Assembly: GCA_937888715.1 (NCBI GenBank)
Contig: CALARU010000056.1
Coordinates: 1 to 64,000, forward strand
Reading direction: 5' to 3'
DNA from: an uncultured Planctomycetaceae bacterium
Lineage (GTDB): Bacteria > Planctomycetota > Planctomycetia > Gemmatales > Gemmataceae
Length of the DNA stretch: 64,000 bases
Every line of letters starts with the position of its first letter. Position 1 is the stretch's first letter. Shown in pieces: positions 54,321 to 63,752 of the stretch. The notes below the pieces were generated by a model. It saw only the letters and a program-made list of their open reading frames with translations. It had not been told where the DNA came from and ran no database searches. The position numbers were made by a program, and so were the translations under genes.

Positions 54321-55457
54321 TTAAGCCTTCTTTAATTTTTTTCGTTCTAAACGATCCATGAGTTTGGGTTCAGGAAAACCATTTTTACGAATCTTCATCC
54401 CCGCTTCACGAAGTGCAGCAATATCAGCAGGATGTATGGACCCATCCGGAAGAGACCCGGTATTCAGCGTAAGATTTGCCTTTTGAGCAAACGCATCTGC
54501 AAGAAGTGCAAGCGCCTGCTCCGCATTGATATGTTCACAGCCCTCCAAATAAATCCAAGAGGGTGGCGCAACTTGCATATTGGTACAAATATCGCCTCGC
54601 TTGTTTCGGTTTAACTCCCAAGCCTTTTGCGCAATGGGTTCTTTCTTGGTATGCATCCAGCCTTCGGGGGCGACAAAATCTTCTACTCCTGTGCCCTGTT
54701 TGAACGAAATCAAACACTGGGGCTGCAAAGATCGGATCAGTGCATAAAACTCGCCAAGCCTACTATACAATTTCGGTTCATCATAATAGGAACCGATACC
54801 ATCAAGCCAGATACCTGCAATGGGGCCATACTGCGTCAATAATTCTCGAATAACTGTGCAGTTGCGATCAAATATTTCCTGGGGTTCAGTTTTGGCAACA
54901 TCAGGTGGGCAGTAAAGAAATAGCCCAAGCCCCTTCTTCTGGCATTGCTTTGCCAATTCAGCAATTAAGTCACGCTTTGCTGGAGAATTCAAACTGTTGA
55001 AATCCGAAGTTTTAGTTCGAAACATATATAAGTCACCCAGATGACGGGTGGTGAAATTGATATAGCCCATTTTGGCTTCTAATGCGAGATCGGTGATAAA
55101 ATCAGCGTCAAACTTTTCCGCTTTAAACTGATCCTTTATCTTTACATACTCTGCCTGAGTGCCCTGCTTTAATTTTTTCCACTCATCACCTGACTGTTTA
55201 TGCGCTGCTAATGCCTGCTTTGCAGTGATCCCATGAAGGCTATGCAAGGCATAATGAATAAACATCCCCCATTTGGCATTACGATGCCATTCCACCGCAG
55301 CAGCACGAGGGTTAATACGATACTGAGCTTCATAACCTTTTAAATAAGAGGGAACCTCTAGGGCATTATTATTAGGAGCTGATTGAACAAATTTATTTGA
55401 TGAACAAATACCACCAGCTAAAATAGTTAGAAACTGCTTGCGAGTCAAATCAACCAT
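54321..55457 (-). CDS. GH29-like (alpha-L-fucosidase-family) protein with Tat-like leader
   Basis: A 378-residue exported protein. The leader TRKQFLTILAGGICSS resembles a Tat or lipoprotein-type signal. The body matches GH29: WHRNAKWGMFIHYALHS, the nucleophile candidate Asp219 in AGIWLDGIG, and NLTLNTGSLPDGSIHP at the end. The usual His pair before DGF is replaced (TTRHLGDLYMF), so substrate or activity may differ from classical fucosidases. GGAG lies before ATG 55457. It is followed at two bases by a sulfatase. Confidence 0.82.
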   Translation of the reverse strand: MVDLTRKQFLTILAGGICSSNKFVQSAPNNNALEVPSYLKGYEAQYRINPRAAAVEWHRNAKWGMFIHYALHSLHGITAKQALAAHKQSGDEWKKLKQGTQAEYVKIKDQFKAEKFDADFITDLALEAKMGYINFTTRHLGDLYMFRTKTSDFNSLNSPAKRDLIAELAKQCQKKGLGLFLYCPPDVAKTEPQEIFDRNCTVIRELLTQYGPIAGIWLDGIGSYYDEPKLYSRLGEFYALIRSLQPQCLISFKQGTGVEDFVAPEGWMHTKKEPIAQKAWELNRNKRGDICTNMQVAPPSWIYLEGCEHINAEQALALLADAFAQKANLTLNTGSLPDGSIHPADIAALREAGMKIRKNGFPEPKLMDRLERKKLKKA

Positions 55458-55706
55458 ATTGTCTCCATATAAATCCAGAGAACCCAGATGCTGTTACATT
55501 TCAATCCAGCAAAAGAAAACTAAACTTACTTTAATATCAGTGATCAACCCTGTATCGACCTAATAGTTTCGCTCCATAATTCATTTGACACCAAAGCAAT
55601 AAACTCTGACAATTTAAAGGTATATACCGCTGATTTAGTAATCCCTTGATGTATGGTCTAATCAATATACATCACCTTGTGCCTACCCTAAAAGAACCAA
55701 GTTACC

Positions 55707-56417
55707 ATGAAGTATCTTTTTTTATTCTCCTTCGTTTTTCTGGTTAACTCTCACTCTGCACTTTATGCAGAAGTTTGGGTCACTAAATTAAAAGACCGCA
55801 TTCAAACTCAAATAAGACCCAAGTCTTTCAACCAATGGCACCATCAAGAAAAACCTTCATCTTTAACTATCAAAAAAATGCAGGCACTAGCCAAAGATCG
55901 AAAGTGGAAAGACCTGATCGAGGAGTTCTCAAAAGAAAATTTTGGGAACTGGAATACCGAATCACCCATAATCAAAGCTGAAGCTTATCATTTGCGAGCC
56001 CAAGCCTATTACTTCACCAAAAACGGAAAAGAATCAGAAATCGATTCCAAAGCTGGGTTAGCACTTTCCCCCAAGAGCGAACTGCTTTTATTAACCTTAG
56101 CGGACAACTATTCCAACAACCTCAAAGATGAAGAACAAGCACTTACCACCTATCGAAAAATCATTGCGCTAACTGGAAAAACAAATGGCTGGTTGCCCAT
56201 AAGCACCACCCTTGCCATTGCCAGCATACTAACCGATCAAGTTAAAACAGACGATGCACTAGCTGTACTGCATCAATATGCAGACAATAAAACCATGGCT
56301 CCGGTATGGCGCATCAAAATTCTGCGTGCTTATGGACATGCTTATGCTGCACAAGGAAAAGAAAAAGAATCACTTGAGAAATTCCGTGAGGCTTTACTGC
56401 TTGAATCTCAAAAATAA
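55707..56417 (+). CDS. Secreted TPR-like protein, hypothetical
   Basis: A 236-residue exported protein. A signal peptide (FLFSFVFLVNSHSALYAE) is followed by helical repeats consistent with tetratricopeptide units (EAYHLRAQAYYFTKNGKESE, LLLTLADNYSNNLKDEEQA, GHAYAAQGKEKESLEKFREA). It is probably a protein-interaction partner of the downstream secreted enzymes. It opens a plus-strand run of six genes with gaps of -1 to 93 bases. No specific family recognised beyond TPR. Confidence 0.75.
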   Translation: MKYLFLFSFVFLVNSHSALYAEVWVTKLKDRIQTQIRPKSFNQWHHQEKPSSLTIKKMQALAKDRKWKDLIEEFSKENFGNWNTESPIIKAEAYHLRAQAYYFTKNGKESEIDSKAGLALSPKSELLLLTLADNYSNNLKDEEQALTTYRKIIALTGKTNGWLPISTTLAIASILTDQVKTDDALAVLHQYADNKTMAPVWRIKILRAYGHAYAAQGKEKESLEKFREALLLESQK

Positions 56418-56456
56418 ACCACCCATCTCCACGACCACCATTAAAGGACTAACTCA

Positions 56457-57221
56457 ATGAAATTAACCTTATGTAAAAGCATGGCTTTCTTGTTTCTAAT
56501 GGGAACCATTGCAAACATTTCCAATGGAGACGCCCTAAAAGAATCACCTAAAACTTTGAAAGTATTATTGGTGGGCAACAGTCAATGCCCCACAATCGTG
56601 GGGAATCAACTGCTTGAAAAACTTGCAGCGTCTGATAAAGGCGGCACATTAATTAAAGTGGGCGGATGCATCAAGGGTGGCGCATCATTGAAATCCCATT
56701 GGGAAGCGGGCACAGTCAAAGGCTCTGCTCGTGAAATGATTGGAAGTGGCAACTGGGATTTCATCGTACTTCAAGATATTTACAATGTTCAAGAACCTGC
56801 GTTTCAACCATATGCCCGCCTCTTTAATGATTTGATAAAAAAAACAGGTAAGCAAACGATATTGTTTGGAACAGCTTCCATACTAAGCGACTTCCCCAAA
56901 GGATTTGAACGCCAGCATCGATTGCATTTAAACATGGGCAAGGAACTGGGGGTCCCAATTGTTGATTCAAGCGAAGCATACATCAAATACTTTGGCGCCA
57001 ACCCATCCAAAGAAAAAATGGAAAGTTTATTCGCAAAAGACAAAGCACACCCTGGCCTCTGGGGATCTTATCTTTATTCATGCGGCATCTACAGTGTGGT
57101 AACAAGTCGAACCCCAATCGGCTTAGCATTTCCTGAGAGCATTCCGGCAGATATCGCAAAAAACCTACAGGAAACAGCTTGGGCACAGTACAAAGAAACA
57201 GCAACCGAACTTAAGAAATAA
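56457..57221 (+). CDS. Secreted SGNH/GDSL-like hydrolase
   Basis: A 254-residue exported protein with a signal peptide. Block I is VLLVGNSQ with the nucleophile Ser42, block III is a VLQD segment, and block V is DKAHPGLWG with Asp195 and His198, giving a plausible Ser-Asp-His triad. SGNH members deacylate sugars or lipids. AAAGGA precedes ATG by about eight bases. The stop overlaps the ceramidase-like gene start (TAATG). Confidence 0.82.
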   Translation: MKLTLCKSMAFLFLMGTIANISNGDALKESPKTLKVLLVGNSQCPTIVGNQLLEKLAASDKGGTLIKVGGCIKGGASLKSHWEAGTVKGSAREMIGSGNWDFIVLQDIYNVQEPAFQPYARLFNDLIKKTGKQTILFGTASILSDFPKGFERQHRLHLNMGKELGVPIVDSSEAYIKYFGANPSKEKMESLFAKDKAHPGLWGSYLYSCGIYSVVTSRTPIGLAFPESIPADIAKNLQETAWAQYKETATELKK

Positions 57222-58585
57222 TGGAACCATTGATGAAGAACTCTAATCTGCTATTCAGTATTTGTGTTATTTTCATACTGCTTGGTACTACACAGAAAAT
57301 CCATGGCAAAGATGAAACTGCAAACTTGTTGGCAGGTACTGCCAAGGTTGATATTACACCACCCGAAAAAGATGCGGTAAATTTGGCAGGGCAACCCCTT
57401 CGAAAAAGAGATTCCCTTTATGCACGAGTAGTAGTGCTTAAGGATCAAAAAATCTCGCTAGCAATTGTGTCTGTCGATTTAATTGTTTTCTCTTCCTTAA
57501 AAGTGATTACAGAAGCTAAAAAAAAATGGGGCGTTGATCATGTAATTCTTTGCGCAACACATACCCATGCAGCAATGGCCCCTCGGGGTCTTTTAATCAA
57601 ACCGCCATTCTCTCCCGATTGGACCAGAAATGGGAAAGACCCAGGCACCACAATCGATTGGCCAGCTTTATCATCTGACCCTTGGTATGCAGAAACAGAA
57701 GACAAAATAATAGCAGCGATCGGCAAGGCGATGAACAATCTGTTCGCAGCTAAACTTGTTTCAGGCAAGGGCCCATTTGAAAGCGCATATATGGCGCACA
57801 ATAGAAGGCTGGTTCGCGAAGGCAGCACTGTTTTAGCAATGTGGGAAAACCCCGATAGAAGGCCCACCAAACCTATTGACCCGACAGTAGGCGTCATTCG
57901 CATCGACGACCTGAAAGGTAAGCCCAGAGCACTCATGGTTCAATATGCATGCCATCCTGTAGCTACCATGAGCGCGGGAATGGTTTCACGAGATTTCCCC
58001 GGCGCAATGGTTGACCATATTGAACAGGAGTTGGGTGATAATTGCATGGGCATGTTTCTTCAAGGGGCCCAAGGCGATCTTGATCCCTACGACCTTCACA
58101 ATCTAAAAGGCGAAAACAGATTCAACATTGTTCGCATGGCTGGAATATCTTTGGCCAAGGGTGCGTTAAAAATCGCCTCCACCTTTAAGGAAACACCAAA
58201 AACAGAATCCACCCCCATTCAAATAAAAGAAAGCCTACTAACACTTGCGCATCGTAATGGTACAAATAAAAGTAATGTTGGAATTCTTACCGTTATTATT
58301 AATAAAGATTTGGCATTGGTTGCAATTCCCGGAGAACCCTTTATCAGCCATCAAATCGAATTAACTTCAAAATCTCCCATAAAGAACACTTTAATTTTGG
58401 GATTGGCATACCATGGAAAAGGATCCCCATTTGTTGTATACATCCCAACGGTACAAGCTGTAAAGGAAGGTGGATATGGGGCGGCTGAATGTAGTTTTTT
58501 GGCAGCCGATGCTGGTGAAAAAATGATTTCAGAAGCGGTACTATCCATCCAATCTCTACTTAAGCAAACAACCCCTTCAAAGTAA
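57221..58585 (+). CDS. Neutral/alkaline ceramidase-family N-terminal domain protein
   Basis: A 454-residue exported protein with LLAGTAKVDITPP, LAIVSVDLIVFS, CATHTHAAMAPRG (His114, His116 as likely zinc ligands), VQYACHPVATMS, and FLQGAQGDLDPYD. These identify the neutral-ceramidase N-terminal catalytic domain common in planctomycetes. Length is shorter than true ceramidases (no C-terminal Ig-like domain visible), so N-acyl amide hydrolysis is only a family-level inference. Met1 (overlapping the previous stop) or Met5 at 57233 may be the start. Confidence 0.85.
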   Translation: MEPLMKNSNLLFSICVIFILLGTTQKIHGKDETANLLAGTAKVDITPPEKDAVNLAGQPLRKRDSLYARVVVLKDQKISLAIVSVDLIVFSSLKVITEAKKKWGVDHVILCATHTHAAMAPRGLLIKPPFSPDWTRNGKDPGTTIDWPALSSDPWYAETEDKIIAAIGKAMNNLFAAKLVSGKGPFESAYMAHNRRLVREGSTVLAMWENPDRRPTKPIDPTVGVIRIDDLKGKPRALMVQYACHPVATMSAGMVSRDFPGAMVDHIEQELGDNCMGMFLQGAQGDLDPYDLHNLKGENRFNIVRMAGISLAKGALKIASTFKETPKTESTPIQIKESLLTLAHRNGTNKSNVGILTVIINKDLALVAIPGEPFISHQIELTSKSPIKNTLILGLAYHGKGSPFVVYIPTVQAVKEGGYGAAECSFLAADAGEKMISEAVLSIQSLLKQTTPSK

Positions 58586-58629
58586 ACTTTTCCGACAATT
58601 TCAGAAGACAGCCAAACAGGAAAATAAAA

Positions 58630-61299
58630 ATGGATATGTCAATAAGCCCAATTCAACCAGTAAAATTTATATGTTGCGTAATACTAATAATATTTATTAC
58701 AGCCGCACGGGGTTTTGGTGCGGAACTAATTCTGGCCTCATCAAACAAAACCGATTATCAGATTGTAATCCCGAAAGTAAATGCCTCGGACTCAGTAGGT
58801 GATGGTTTAAAGCAAACCGCAAAACTAATGCAGGCAGCTTTTCAAGCTAATGGTTTCAATATAGCAATCATCTTGGAAGGGGCTCATGATGCCTCAAAAC
58901 CTGCAATTTATCTTGGGAACACCAACTACGCAAAAGATAAGAAAGTTGATGTTTCAAAGCTTAATGGGTGGGGATATCACCACAAAGTTGTTGATAATAA
59001 TCTTATCATAGCGGGGCGGGATGAAACTGCGCCTGCAAAATCCATCGAACCACGACGCCCTTATTGGGATCGATTTGGTACAGCGAAAGGCGTTGTAGAT
59101 TTTCTACAAAAATATGTTGGTACACGATTTCTTTATCCCGACCTTGGTCCTGCGCAGCCGATATCTTCTTCTACAAAAATTGACCTGCTAAAATCTCCAG
59201 CGATTGAATACCTAAAAATTTCTTCCATCAGTATTCCCACAAACCTCGACATTATTAAAACACCCTCGATTGAATTCAATACCGCCCATCCAGCAAGAGG
59301 CAGTTTTTACGACATCGCCCACAACCGCTTCCCGATGGTTGACACACTGTTTGGCGGCCACACTTACGAAAGGGCAGTACCCAGAGAAAAATACGGAGAA
59401 ACTCACCCTGAATATTTCGCACTCATCAATGGCCAACGAACTGCAAATGCACCCGGAAATGCACAATATTGTATTTCCAATCCTGATGTCCAAAAACTTA
59501 TTTACGAAGATATGATCAACTCAATTAACACTGGTTTTAAAGCGGTTGATATTGGCCAACCTGATGGTTTTCGCGCGTGCCAATGTGAAAAATGCGAAAA
59601 ACTTTACAACACCGGTAAAGATTGGGGTGAAAAGCTATGGCTCTTTCATCGATCACTTGCTGAAAAAGTAGAGATCGAAAAACCGGGCAATCGTGTCACC
59701 ATCATGTCGTATATTCAAACCGAAAACCCACCAAAATCATTTAAATCATTCCCAAAAAACACACGGATACTTTTAACTGGCACAAACGAAGAGGATATCG
59801 CACCGTGGTTAAACCATGAGGTACCTGCAGGTTTCTCATCTTATATTTACAACTGGTGTCCAAACCTTGGCACCCGCTACACCCCGATGCGTACACCACT
59901 TTTTGTGGAATCTCAAGTTCGAAGATTAGTTCACAATCGTATTGCTTCGGTTTATCGAGATGGCCCCGGTGATCTGTATGGGCTTGAAGGGCCTGTTTAT
60001 TACACCATGGGAAAAATGTTCGATGACCCGATCAATCTTAACGCCAACCTTCTCGTGAAGGAATTCTGCAGCGCTTCTTTTGGCAAAGCTTCTCCACCTA
60101 TGATTCAATTTTACGATCAACTTTACCACGCGATTGAATTGTATTCAGATTATCTGGGCACCCGGGCACCCGCTTGGGTTTATCATAATATTTATGGGCA
60201 ACGAAGAAAACATTTGACGGATCCTTTCCAACTCATGGGGTTCCTTTACACCCCATCCCTTCTTGCCTCGATGGAAAATCAACTTTCCACCGCTGAAAAA
60301 ACTGCAGACTCCGACAAAGCAAAAACCAGACTTGCAGTGGTCCGCAAAGAATTTGATTACCTCAAAGCTTTTGCCCAGGTTGTACACCTCACTCATGCTT
60401 TCCAAATCCGCCCGGATATAAATTCTAGAAACCGTTTACTCGATTCAATCGATGAAAGAAATGCCCTCATCGATTCCTTCTTCACCAACAATGGCAAAAA
60501 CCCAAAAAATACGGGTGAATGGGCCTATGTAATGTTTCCACCTGTTGGCCATGATGCAAAGCACCTAAAACTTTTCTACGATGGTTATCAGGAGCCCTAC
60601 GCAAACTCACCTATGAACTGGGACACCAAGGCAATGAGAAATGCAGCATTGCCTGGAGCTAAAAAACTATTCATTGGAAGTGTAAAATCAATCTCAGCAA
60701 TTGCGCTGGACTCTCAAGAATGGAATCTTGCAGAAAAACACTCTTTGAACTTAATACAAAATCAAACAGAATCAAAAAACAAATCATCATTCAAAATTCT
60801 AGCAGATCAAACTAATCTTTATGTTTTAATTGAAAACCAACTTCCCCAAGAACTATTAAAAGCGCCGATCGAAGACCTCGCAGAGCAGGATACCATCCAC
60901 CTATTATTCGAACCCAAAACCGGGAATGATATTGTCTACCGTTTCACTGTTAATCCAAATCAAAAATCAAAGCAGGATGCTGCTAAAGGATTCGTAAAAG
61001 ATCCTCTTGACCCTCGGTTTGGCCGTTTTGATCCCGACTGGAATGGCAACTGGACTTATTCGACGAAACTTGATGTTAACAACTCAAGATGGGTGGGTTT
61101 CCTTACGATCCCTTTCAAAACCCTTGGTATTGAAAACCCTGGCCAGGCATCGCTATGGCGTGGGAATATTAGTAGGATTCGAATTGAAAATAAAGATCAG
61201 CTAGAAACCTCCCAATGGTCCTTTAATTCCAGTACCAAAATTCTTGATGACCCGAATGACTTTGGAGAATTTGATTTCGGGGTATCAAAAGGAAAATAA
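58630..61299 (+). CDS. DUF4838 secreted protein with a CBM9-like C-terminal domain
   Basis: An 889-residue exported protein. A hydrophobic leader is followed by a glycoside-hydrolase-associated beta/alpha domain (AIYLGNTNYAKD, VVDFLQKYVGTRFLYPDLGP). The DUF4838 domain covers about 230-520 (ETHPEYFALINGQRT, FRACQCEKCEKL with two CxxC pairs, TGTNEEDIAPWL). From about residue 680 a CBM9/carbohydrate-binding-like domain is seen (LFIGSVKSISAIALDSQEW, FGRFDPDWNGNW). DUF4838 proteins resemble GH20/GH67-type barrels. AGGA lies before ATG. Confidence 0.85.
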   Translation: MDMSISPIQPVKFICCVILIIFITAARGFGAELILASSNKTDYQIVIPKVNASDSVGDGLKQTAKLMQAAFQANGFNIAIILEGAHDASKPAIYLGNTNYAKDKKVDVSKLNGWGYHHKVVDNNLIIAGRDETAPAKSIEPRRPYWDRFGTAKGVVDFLQKYVGTRFLYPDLGPAQPISSSTKIDLLKSPAIEYLKISSISIPTNLDIIKTPSIEFNTAHPARGSFYDIAHNRFPMVDTLFGGHTYERAVPREKYGETHPEYFALINGQRTANAPGNAQYCISNPDVQKLIYEDMINSINTGFKAVDIGQPDGFRACQCEKCEKLYNTGKDWGEKLWLFHRSLAEKVEIEKPGNRVTIMSYIQTENPPKSFKSFPKNTRILLTGTNEEDIAPWLNHEVPAGFSSYIYNWCPNLGTRYTPMRTPLFVESQVRRLVHNRIASVYRDGPGDLYGLEGPVYYTMGKMFDDPINLNANLLVKEFCSASFGKASPPMIQFYDQLYHAIELYSDYLGTRAPAWVYHNIYGQRRKHLTDPFQLMGFLYTPSLLASMENQLSTAEKTADSDKAKTRLAVVRKEFDYLKAFAQVVHLTHAFQIRPDINSRNRLLDSIDERNALIDSFFTNNGKNPKNTGEWAYVMFPPVGHDAKHLKLFYDGYQEPYANSPMNWDTKAMRNAALPGAKKLFIGSVKSISAIALDSQEWNLAEKHSLNLIQNQTESKNKSSFKILADQTNLYVLIENQLPQELLKAPIEDLAEQDTIHLLFEPKTGNDIVYRFTVNPNQKSKQDAAKGFVKDPLDPRFGRFDPDWNGNWTYSTKLDVNNSRWVGFLTIPFKTLGIENPGQASLWRGNISRIRIENKDQLETSQWSFNSSTKILDDPNDFGEFDFGVSKGK

Positions 61300-61392
61300 C
61301 ATCAAATCGATTTCTGAAAAAAGAACAAATTGCTTCTTTTTCATTATGATTGCCGTTTCAACTAATCGATCTATTTCCCAAGGTTTTAATTT

Positions 61393-62694
61393 ATGTACAA
61401 TTCAGGCTCAAGCCTTCATCCACAAAAACAATCAATCGTTTTTAGAATAATGATTTTATTTATATTCCTTATGGCAACTACTGTGTCGGCAGAAGATTGG
61501 TCAAGTTGGCGCGGACCCACTGGGCAAGGGGTTTCTAAAGAAAAAAACCTTCCATTAAATTGGAACAAAGATGGCACCAACATTCTTTGGAAAGCAAAAC
61601 TTCCCGGGCAAGAAGGAAAAAACCGCCAAGATCAGAATCAATCTAGCCCCATTATTATAAAAAACCAAATCATTATTAGCGCCAGTTTCTGGCGTGAGGG
61701 TATTGATGCCCCCAAGGAATACCCAGAACATCACATTGCTTGCTTCGACCTTATCTCTGGAAAGCAGTTATGGGATACATTGGTCAAAGCCGGGCCGTGG
61801 AAATTTAGTGATCTTCGTGGTGGTTATACAGTCCCCACTCCCACATCTGATGGGGATCGAATTTATGTGGTGTTCGGATCTTCTGTAATCATCGCACTCG
61901 ACCTTGAAGGAAAAGTCCTCTGGCGTACAGAAATTGTGCCCTTTGATTTTGATGTTGCAATTGGATCCAGTCCGATAGTAGTTGGCGATTTAGTAATATT
62001 GCAATGCGATGGTGCGCGAAAATCGTCTAGGATTGTTGCTTTTGATAAAAAAACGGGAGCGATACTATGGGAGAAAAAGCGACCACAAAACGATTTCAGT
62101 CATAGCACTCCCACTCTAGTTAAAATTGGAGAGAAAGAGCAGCTCCTTGTAGCCGCATCAAACGCCCTACAGGGGGTTGACCCGACAGATGGCACCATCC
62201 TTTGGTCATGCGCAGGGAAAGGCGATACGGTTTCACCTGTAATGAATAAAAATATTGTTTACATGGATAGCGGCCGAGGTGGGCCTGGAATTGCAGTTGA
62301 TCCAACAGGCATGGGCGATGTTTCTAAATCACACCTAAAATGGAAAATACCTCAGATTCCGGAAGGGCTTTCATCCCCCATTATTGTTGGTGATTTGCTC
62401 TATCGAAGCCAAAACCCTGGAATTATATCTTGCCGTAATTTAAGTGATGGATCTATCGTGTTTTCCGAACGGCTTCAAGATATTTCCACTCTTTCGAACC
62501 CATTCGTAACATCTGATGGTTATATTTATTTTGCCAGTGCGGGAAAAACATTTATCCTAAAGTCTGGGCCCAAGTTTGAATTAATATCGACCAATGATCT
62601 TGGCGACTTGGCCCCCTCGTCTCCCGCTGTTTCTCAAGGGCGTATCGTGATCAAAGGAAAACAATATCTTTACTGTATAGGCACTAAACCATAA
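61393..62694 (+). CDS. Secreted PQQ-like beta-propeller protein
   Basis: A 433-residue protein. A hydrophobic leader (MILFIFLMATTVSAEDW, residues 20-36) is followed by WSSWRGPTGQGVSKE, the typical start of PQQ-like propellers, and repeated blades (GTILWSCAGKGDTVSPVMN, KTGAILWEKKRPQ). It is close in type to the gene at 44287. ATG 61393 has AAGG about ten bases upstream; ATG 61450 would put the signal peptide at the N-terminus and is equally plausible. Function unknown. A BNR-like gene follows after ten bases. Confidence 0.85.
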   Translation: MYNSGSSLHPQKQSIVFRIMILFIFLMATTVSAEDWSSWRGPTGQGVSKEKNLPLNWNKDGTNILWKAKLPGQEGKNRQDQNQSSPIIIKNQIIISASFWREGIDAPKEYPEHHIACFDLISGKQLWDTLVKAGPWKFSDLRGGYTVPTPTSDGDRIYVVFGSSVIIALDLEGKVLWRTEIVPFDFDVAIGSSPIVVGDLVILQCDGARKSSRIVAFDKKTGAILWEKKRPQNDFSHSTPTLVKIGEKEQLLVAASNALQGVDPTDGTILWSCAGKGDTVSPVMNKNIVYMDSGRGGPGIAVDPTGMGDVSKSHLKWKIPQIPEGLSSPIIVGDLLYRSQNPGIISCRNLSDGSIVFSERLQDISTLSNPFVTSDGYIYFASAGKTFILKSGPKFELISTNDLGDLAPSSPAVSQGRIVIKGKQYLYCIGTKP

Positions 62695-62704
62695 GGATTC
62701 TCCC

Positions 62705-63691
62705 ATGCGATTTATTCTCGGATCTGTTTTTATTGTTTTATGTTCCCCTCTATTTGCTGCTGATTGGGAAAAGGTAACGGACAACCTTGCAAAAAAAGAA
62801 AAGGCAGGTTACGGCGGATTGTGTGGAATTACGATCGATCATTCCAATGGTCACATTTACCTCAATGTTAGCGATAAAGGGATTTATCGTTCTACAGATC
62901 AAGGCTCATCTTTCTCCTTATTTTCAAATGAAGTTAAAGGACGAACAGAATGGCCTGGCTGTATGATGTTGGATCCCACAGGAAAAACCAAAAGGCTGGT
63001 TGCAGCTTTAGTTTATGGCTCCCCTATTCTTATGGGAGATAGCGAAGGCAAGAAATGGAATGTTTTAGACAAAAAATCTTCTCATGTAGATTGGTGTGCG
63101 ATCAACTGGACAGGCCTTGACTCAAAGTTTATTTTAGCATTCAAGCATGAATCTAATGGCATGATTCTTCTTTCAAATGATGCCGGCCAATCTTTTACTG
63201 AAATTGGCAAAGGCTTCTCTTCAGCCTGGGTATTCGACAATAAAACTGCAGTTGCAATGCAAGCAAAAACAAAAGAACAGCCCGAGCCAAAAATAATGCG
63301 CACCACGGATGCAGGAAAATCTTGGACCCCGGTTGCTAATTTCACCACCCCTGCTCTTCCTCAATGGAGGGACGGAAAACTGTATTGGATTGTGGATGGT
63401 GGCGCGATTATCACAACAGCCAATAAAGGCGAGACTTGGGACAAATTGAGCGAAACTAAGGAAGGAAAATTCGGGCCGATGTTCGGCAAAAGCTCTAGCC
63501 ATCTGCTAGTTCTAGGAAAAACCGGTATCTTGGAATCTATTGACGAAGGTAAAACTTGGAATAAACCTATTCCGTTACCAGCAGACCTAAAAGGATGGTC
63601 ATCACTAACTTGGTTTGATTACGACCCAATCAATGATGCACTCTATGTGATGAAAATGGGTTCGGAATTATACCGTATGAAGCGAAAATAA
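62705..63691 (+). CDS. Secreted BNR/sialidase-like beta-propeller protein
   Basis: A 328-residue exported protein. A signal peptide (RFILGSVFIVLCSPLFAADW) is followed by several Asp-box-type blades (STDQGSSF, SNDAGQSF, TTDAGKSW, ANKGETW, SIDEGKTW). It resembles Ycf48/sialidase-like six- or seven-blade propellers. No sialidase Arg triad or Tyr/Glu catalytic pair is evident, so it is most likely a binding or assembly protein. AAGGA precedes ATG, and it ends the six-gene run before a shared terminator. Confidence 0.82.
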   Translation: MRFILGSVFIVLCSPLFAADWEKVTDNLAKKEKAGYGGLCGITIDHSNGHIYLNVSDKGIYRSTDQGSSFSLFSNEVKGRTEWPGCMMLDPTGKTKRLVAALVYGSPILMGDSEGKKWNVLDKKSSHVDWCAINWTGLDSKFILAFKHESNGMILLSNDAGQSFTEIGKGFSSAWVFDNKTAVAMQAKTKEQPEPKIMRTTDAGKSWTPVANFTTPALPQWRDGKLYWIVDGGAIITTANKGETWDKLSETKEGKFGPMFGKSSSHLLVLGKTGILESIDEGKTWNKPIPLPADLKGWSSLTWFDYDPINDALYVMKMGSELYRMKRK

Positions 63692-63705
63692 TAATTTCCC
63701 CCAAT

Positions 63706-63752
63706 CAAAGCATTCATTCACTTAGCAAAACAAGTAAGTGAATGCTTTATCA
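63706..63752. terminator. Hairpin terminator between convergent genes
   Basis: AAAGCATTCA pairs with TGAATGCTTT around 63706-63750, with TTCACTTA/TAAGTGA extending the structure. T-rich sequence follows on the plus strand. It lies after the BNR-like gene and includes the stop codon of the DUF1801 gene on the minus strand, so it may serve either or both. Confidence 0.6.
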
